From Mucilaginibacter sp. MD40 (lineage in GTDB: Bacteria; Bacteroidota; Bacteroidia; Sphingobacteriales; Sphingobacteriaceae), in NCBI RefSeq assembly GCF_002288635.1, contig NZ_NRSW01000001.1, positions 1,395,522 through 1,459,521 of the forward strand: a DNA stretch of 64,000 nucleotides. Direction: 5' to 3'. The notes under the pieces were generated by a model, which was given only the letters and a program-made list of their open reading frames with translations, searched no databases and was not told where the DNA came from. Each line of letters starts with the position of its first letter. Positions within the stretch are counted from its first letter, which is position 1. Shown piece by piece: positions 60,955-64,000 of this stretch. A program made the position numbers and the translations under genes.

Positions 60955-63679
60955 AGTCATCTCTTGAATTGTTTTTTACTTCCAATCTTGTTCTTTCTTC
61001 CGGCTCGTTGTCGTGATCCGGCTCTTTTCCTATTTGTTGCCGGATGTAATCGGCATGCTGATAGCCGCCAACAAGTTCAAGCGCAGATTGCCGGTCGCCT
61101 AACTGCGATGCGTATTCCAATAAAGCTTGCCGATCATCTGTATAAATATGTGCGGCATCCTTACCTCTTGAAACGGAAACGTAGAATTGTTTGGCATTGG
61201 TTGCAACAAAAGTAGCCGAAGGCTGCGAAATGAACACTTCTGAAACCGTACGTCCCTGCGCCGAATAACTTGTGGTGCAGTAAGCATGCGCAATATTGCC
61301 AAAGTCGTCGTCAAGTTCATAAGTGACCTTGCTGGATCTGTTATTAAGCAAGATTTTACCCTTTTTATTGATGCCGGTAACATCTAGCACCTGTCCATTA
61401 TTGAGCCGCTTTTGGTTATTATCATAGCCATTGCGACTGATGCGCACTACATCGCCTTTAGACAAACCCATCAGGCTGTGTTCGAAAACATCAAAGCTTG
61501 ACGCGCGATCCAGCGGTAATTGCTGCTCTTCACCGTCTTTGTTTTTAACAAGTACCTGATTGTTTTCAATGCGTTCAATCTTCCATACCGAACCTTTTTT
61601 TATCTGTGGTACATTTTGATTGAATTGTACCACATCTCCTTCATTCAGATTACGGTGATCAGTTTTCTCTGCTTCTGTCAGGTTACGGCTCACAAATTTG
61701 TCAACCAGTACCTGCTTCTTACCAATAAGACCGTTAGCACGCAGTTTGTCACGCAATTCCTGTGTCACGGCCTCGCCTTGCGCATGGGTGGGGGAGACAA
61801 TTAACGCGGATTTGCCTTTTTTGAGCGTTCTAATGTAGTCGTTTATAAGCAAGTCATTCGGTTTTAGTGGGTCAATATCCTTGACGGCACCGATGCTGTT
61901 TAGTTTGGTAAACGCGCGGCAAATATTGCCATTGGACAGGTCTTCTACCGCTTCTCGGTAATGAACATCTTTTTGCCGCACGATCTTGCTCACATCGCTG
62001 GACTTGATTTGCCCCACAAAATTTAAAACACGAAGGGCATCACCACGTGCTACGGCAGTATGTTGGCGAGTGTCACCCCCTAAGATGAGCCGGGCGTTTT
62101 GCTGCTTTGTAATGGTCAGTAATTCGGTCATATCTTTTGTACCAAGCAAGCCAGCTTCATCCACCCACAGTACCTGTCCGGCAATTTCTTGTTGCATTTC
62201 TTTATCTTTCAACAGCCTTGCGACAGTATTCGCGTTTTCAAAGCCTTCATTTACCAATACGCCCCTTGCAGCTTGCGCCGTTGGCGCGACAACGAAAAGC
62301 TGCTTTCCTGCCGCTTCGATGTGTTTTCTCGCCTCGCTCATGATTGTGGTTTTGCCCGTACCGGCTGCACCGCGAACAATCGAGGTCTGGTCGGTGGTCG
62401 TCAGCACATCTGTAATGGCATTCCGCTGATGTTCGTTAAGAAAGGGCGAGAGTTCAGGCGCTTTGCTAAATAGTGGGAACTGGCTGTTTAAACCTTGACG
62501 CGCGAGTTTTACCATTTGCTGTTCCTCGGCGAGTACGGGCTTTGTGGTGCAAACCGTTTGATACTTTTCTTTGATCCTGATGATGCGTGAATCGTTCTTA
62601 AAGCTATCGGTTATGCCGACTATAGAAAGCTGTCTCTTTCCAATGCTCTGGCGATAGGCCGTTTCCAGTATCCGGCGTTCAGGCTTCACCGAAGCCCTTT
62701 CAAACGAATGTTTTAGCGCATGGTCGATGACATCCTCAGCGATTGTTTTATCCAATTGATTTTTTGTAGCGTAGCGGATCGGTAAAGCTTCCTCATCAAC
62801 TGGTAATTGCACTTCCTGCCGGAGTTGTCGCCGCCATTCGGCTTTTAGCTCGGCCATCGTATGGCCTTTCTGCTTTTTCGCGCGGGTTTTTGCTCCAAGC
62901 TCCGCCAACTTTTTCGGATCATTTATGCCCTTTTCTTTCGCAAATTCGCCAATGGCATTGGTGCGTTTGCTGAAGTGATCGATAGCAGCCTGTGGTACAT
63001 TCAGAATTTCAAAGGCCTTGTCTGTGCGGCGGATGCCATAACCCAGATCCATTAACCGGTCTGATAGCCGTTTATGAAACATGGCCTGGTAAAACGGCAT
63101 TGATTTTTTGATATCCCGAAACTGTCCGGCCTTGATGGTTTTTTCTATCGGGTCATAGGTGGCATTGATAACCACATTATGCGAATGCAGGTGAACGTCC
63201 GGCAAGGAGCCGTCAACCGGCCTTGCCGTTTGATGGGTAAATTCTGCCCAAAGTAAGTTACCTGTCTGTCTGTCTTCAAGCGATTTATTGATGCGAACCC
63301 TTGTCCGGCTATCGGTTTCAATATCCTGCATCGTTTGCTGAACACTGTCCTGAAACGCTTTAAGAATATGGTCGTCATTAGAAAGGGCATGGATAATACT
63401 TACGCTTTTAGGGGCATTGAACACAATGTCATAGGCAACAGTGCGTCCTTCTTTGGTATGTCTTGTCAGCGGCTTACCGCTAACTGGATTAATATTATCA
63501 CAGAGCGCAAAGAAAGATTGGCGGGTAGGTTCTATAGGCAGGCCTAAATGCGTAGCCAAACTTCCGGCGTATCTTCCTTTCAATTCCTGGCCATCCATAT
63601 AGTAATCGGACTGGAGCAGGGCACCTGAAAAATATTCTTTTGCCTGTTTTGCGGATGTAGTTTGAACCATGCGTATCAT
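60938..63679 (-). CDS. MobF-type relaxase with helicase domain (TrwC/TraI-like)
   Basis: 913 residues. The relaxase domain (about 1-290) shows the catalytic Tyr pair (SDYYMD, Tyr26-Tyr27) and the metal-binding histidines (DVHLHSHN, about 161-168), along with TVAYDIVFNAPKSVSI. The helicase domain has Walker A GAAGTGKTT (about 437-445), Walker B (LWVDEAGLL) and a C-terminal UvrD-like segment (AYCTTSYSAQGRT). It nicks at an oriT and unwinds the transferred strand. MobF relaxases are rare in Bacteroidota, where MobP/MobB types are more familiar. oriT not identified. Confidence 0.93.
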   Translation of the reverse strand: MIRMVQTTSAKQAKEYFSGALLQSDYYMDGQELKGRYAGSLATHLGLPIEPTRQSFFALCDNINPVSGKPLTRHTKEGRTVAYDIVFNAPKSVSIIHALSNDDHILKAFQDSVQQTMQDIETDSRTRVRINKSLEDRQTGNLLWAEFTHQTARPVDGSLPDVHLHSHNVVINATYDPIEKTIKAGQFRDIKKSMPFYQAMFHKRLSDRLMDLGYGIRRTDKAFEILNVPQAAIDHFSKRTNAIGEFAKEKGINDPKKLAELGAKTRAKKQKGHTMAELKAEWRRQLRQEVQLPVDEEALPIRYATKNQLDKTIAEDVIDHALKHSFERASVKPERRILETAYRQSIGKRQLSIVGITDSFKNDSRIIRIKEKYQTVCTTKPVLAEEQQMVKLARQGLNSQFPLFSKAPELSPFLNEHQRNAITDVLTTTDQTSIVRGAAGTGKTTIMSEARKHIEAAGKQLFVVAPTAQAARGVLVNEGFENANTVARLLKDKEMQQEIAGQVLWVDEAGLLGTKDMTELLTITKQQNARLILGGDTRQHTAVARGDALRVLNFVGQIKSSDVSKIVRQKDVHYREAVEDLSNGNICRAFTKLNSIGAVKDIDPLKPNDLLINDYIRTLKKGKSALIVSPTHAQGEAVTQELRDKLRANGLIGKKQVLVDKFVSRNLTEAEKTDHRNLNEGDVVQFNQNVPQIKKGSVWKIERIENNQVLVKNKDGEEQQLPLDRASSFDVFEHSLMGLSKGDVVRISRNGYDNNQKRLNNGQVLDVTGINKKGKILLNNRSSKVTYELDDDFGNIAHAYCTTSYSAQGRTVSEVFISQPSATFVATNAKQFYVSVSRGKDAAHIYTDDRQALLEYASQLGDRQSALELVGGYQHADYIRQQIGKEPDHDNEPEERTRLEVKNNSRDDYEPGF

Positions 63680-63746
63680 AGGCGCGATTGTATATCGGTT
63701 TACTATACGGGGGCCGAAATTCCTTTTGGATTAACAACTGATAGTC

Positions 63747-63995
63747 TCAGTCAATTTCACGGTCGGCATCCTTATTTTTACTGGTATCGTCTGCCGCATC
63801 CTTTTCTCCACAAAACCTTTCATAAAGGCTTTGCGCCAAAAAGCCAGAGCCACCGTAGCTATACTGCCAATCCAATTGTTTTGAGTACAATTCTTCCCGC
63901 GCTTCCGAAGGCAAGTCGTCATAGTTCTGACATTCATATTGCTGCATTAACTCCTCTCTGCGGTCATTAATATGATAACGGGCTTCTTCCGCCAT
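63747..63995 (-). CDS. Small hypothetical protein upstream of the relaxase
   Basis: 82 residues, ATG at 63995, near the window edge but complete. It is highly charged (EARYHINDRREELMQQYECQN, GEKDAADDTSKNKDAD) and soluble, with a short hydrophobic middle. It precedes the relaxase gene by 67 bases on the same strand and probably belongs to the mobility operon. No known function. Confidence 0.6.
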   Translation of the reverse strand: MAEEARYHINDRREELMQQYECQNYDDLPSEAREELYSKQLDWQYSYGGSGFLAQSLYERFCGEKDAADDTSKNKDADREID

Positions 63996-64000
63996 GCCTG

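Larger units (their letters stand above)
35629..64000. mobile_element. Integrative element (ICE/IME-like) or tandem stack, open on the right
   Basis: Left border is the tRNA remnant, followed by repeats and an integrase. Cargo: IS21 element, RHS toxin cassette, second integrase, SIR2 defence cluster. Mobility backbone at the right: HTH excisionase-like, primase-like, ArdC, MobF relaxase. No second tRNA end is visible, so the right border lies outside. Two integrases with different types suggest two elements placed next to each other. Confidence 0.7.

Noticed and set aside
61520..62473. Several plus-strand frames opposite the relaxase gene
   Set aside because: They are antisense to a gene with clear relaxase and helicase motifs in the other strand.

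Overview
The window looks like chromosome from a Bacteroidota bacterium of the Sphingobacteriaceae type (Mucilaginibacter/Pedobacter-like). The reasons are a SusC/SusD outer-membrane pair, an alternative complex III plus caa3-type oxidase cluster in the usual Bacteroidota order, several TAnnTTTG-like -7 promoter boxes, weak ribosome binding sites, and families typical of that phylum (DUF4907, DUF6443-type RHS proteins, DUF420, a deoxyhypusine synthase-like enzyme). Genus is an inference; no rRNA gene is present to settle it.

Left part (1-35.6 kb) is stable chromosome. After a palindromic repeat pair come an Omp85-type outer-membrane barrel (minus strand) and a deoxyhypusine synthase-like enzyme. 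From 3.1 to about 20 kb lies one respiratory supercluster on the plus strand: alternative complex III (actA-F), cytochrome c oxidase subunits II and I, heme A synthase and heme O synthase, two subunit III-type proteins, subunit IV, a SCO-type copper chaperone, a DUF420 membrane protein and a small membrane protein. Together they build a quinol-to-oxygen electron chain: menaquinol is oxidised by the complex III analogue, electrons pass over its haem c subunits to the copper/haem oxidase, and the accessory genes make haem A and load copper. Two oddities stand out: the SCO protein has Tyr where the copper-binding His is expected, and the DUF420 protein carries a perfect EF-hand loop. Housekeeping or accessory genes follow (DUF2461, OmpA lipoprotein, amidohydrolase, amino-acid permease, NHL-repeat lipoprotein), then a SusC/SusD/glycerophosphodiesterase locus on the minus strand, a DUF218 (ElyC/YdcF-like) gene pair, DUF4256, a DoxX-like protein and a small unknown gene.

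Right part (35.63 kb to the window end) is an integrative element or a stack of such elements. Its left edge is a 3' half of a tRNA-Met(CAU)-type gene with its terminator, directly followed by repeats and a tyrosine integrase. The load includes an IS21-family element (37493-40083) that cut off the 5' part of a Kelch-repeat gene, a DUF4907 lipoprotein, and a large secreted YD/RHS-repeat cassette that ends in an AT-rich, probably exchangeable toxin-like tip with two small downstream genes. A second, P4-type integrase (51759-53072) follows, then a candidate defence cluster (SIR2-type NADase, PLD-like protein and membrane protein, the last two in one frame separated by a single TAG). From 57.7 kb comes the mobility backbone: a conserved small protein, an excisionase-like HTH protein, a primase/Toprim-like protein without a visible zinc finger, a long imperfect inverted repeat, an ArdC-type antirestriction protein, and a MobF (TrwC/TraI) relaxase-helicase. 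The right end of the element is not in the window.

The best candidates for something undescribed are the SIR2 cluster (53.6-57.0 kb), the RHS cassette tip (49.96-51.4 kb) and the two structured non-coding regions of the mobility module (57454-57627 and 59441-59632).
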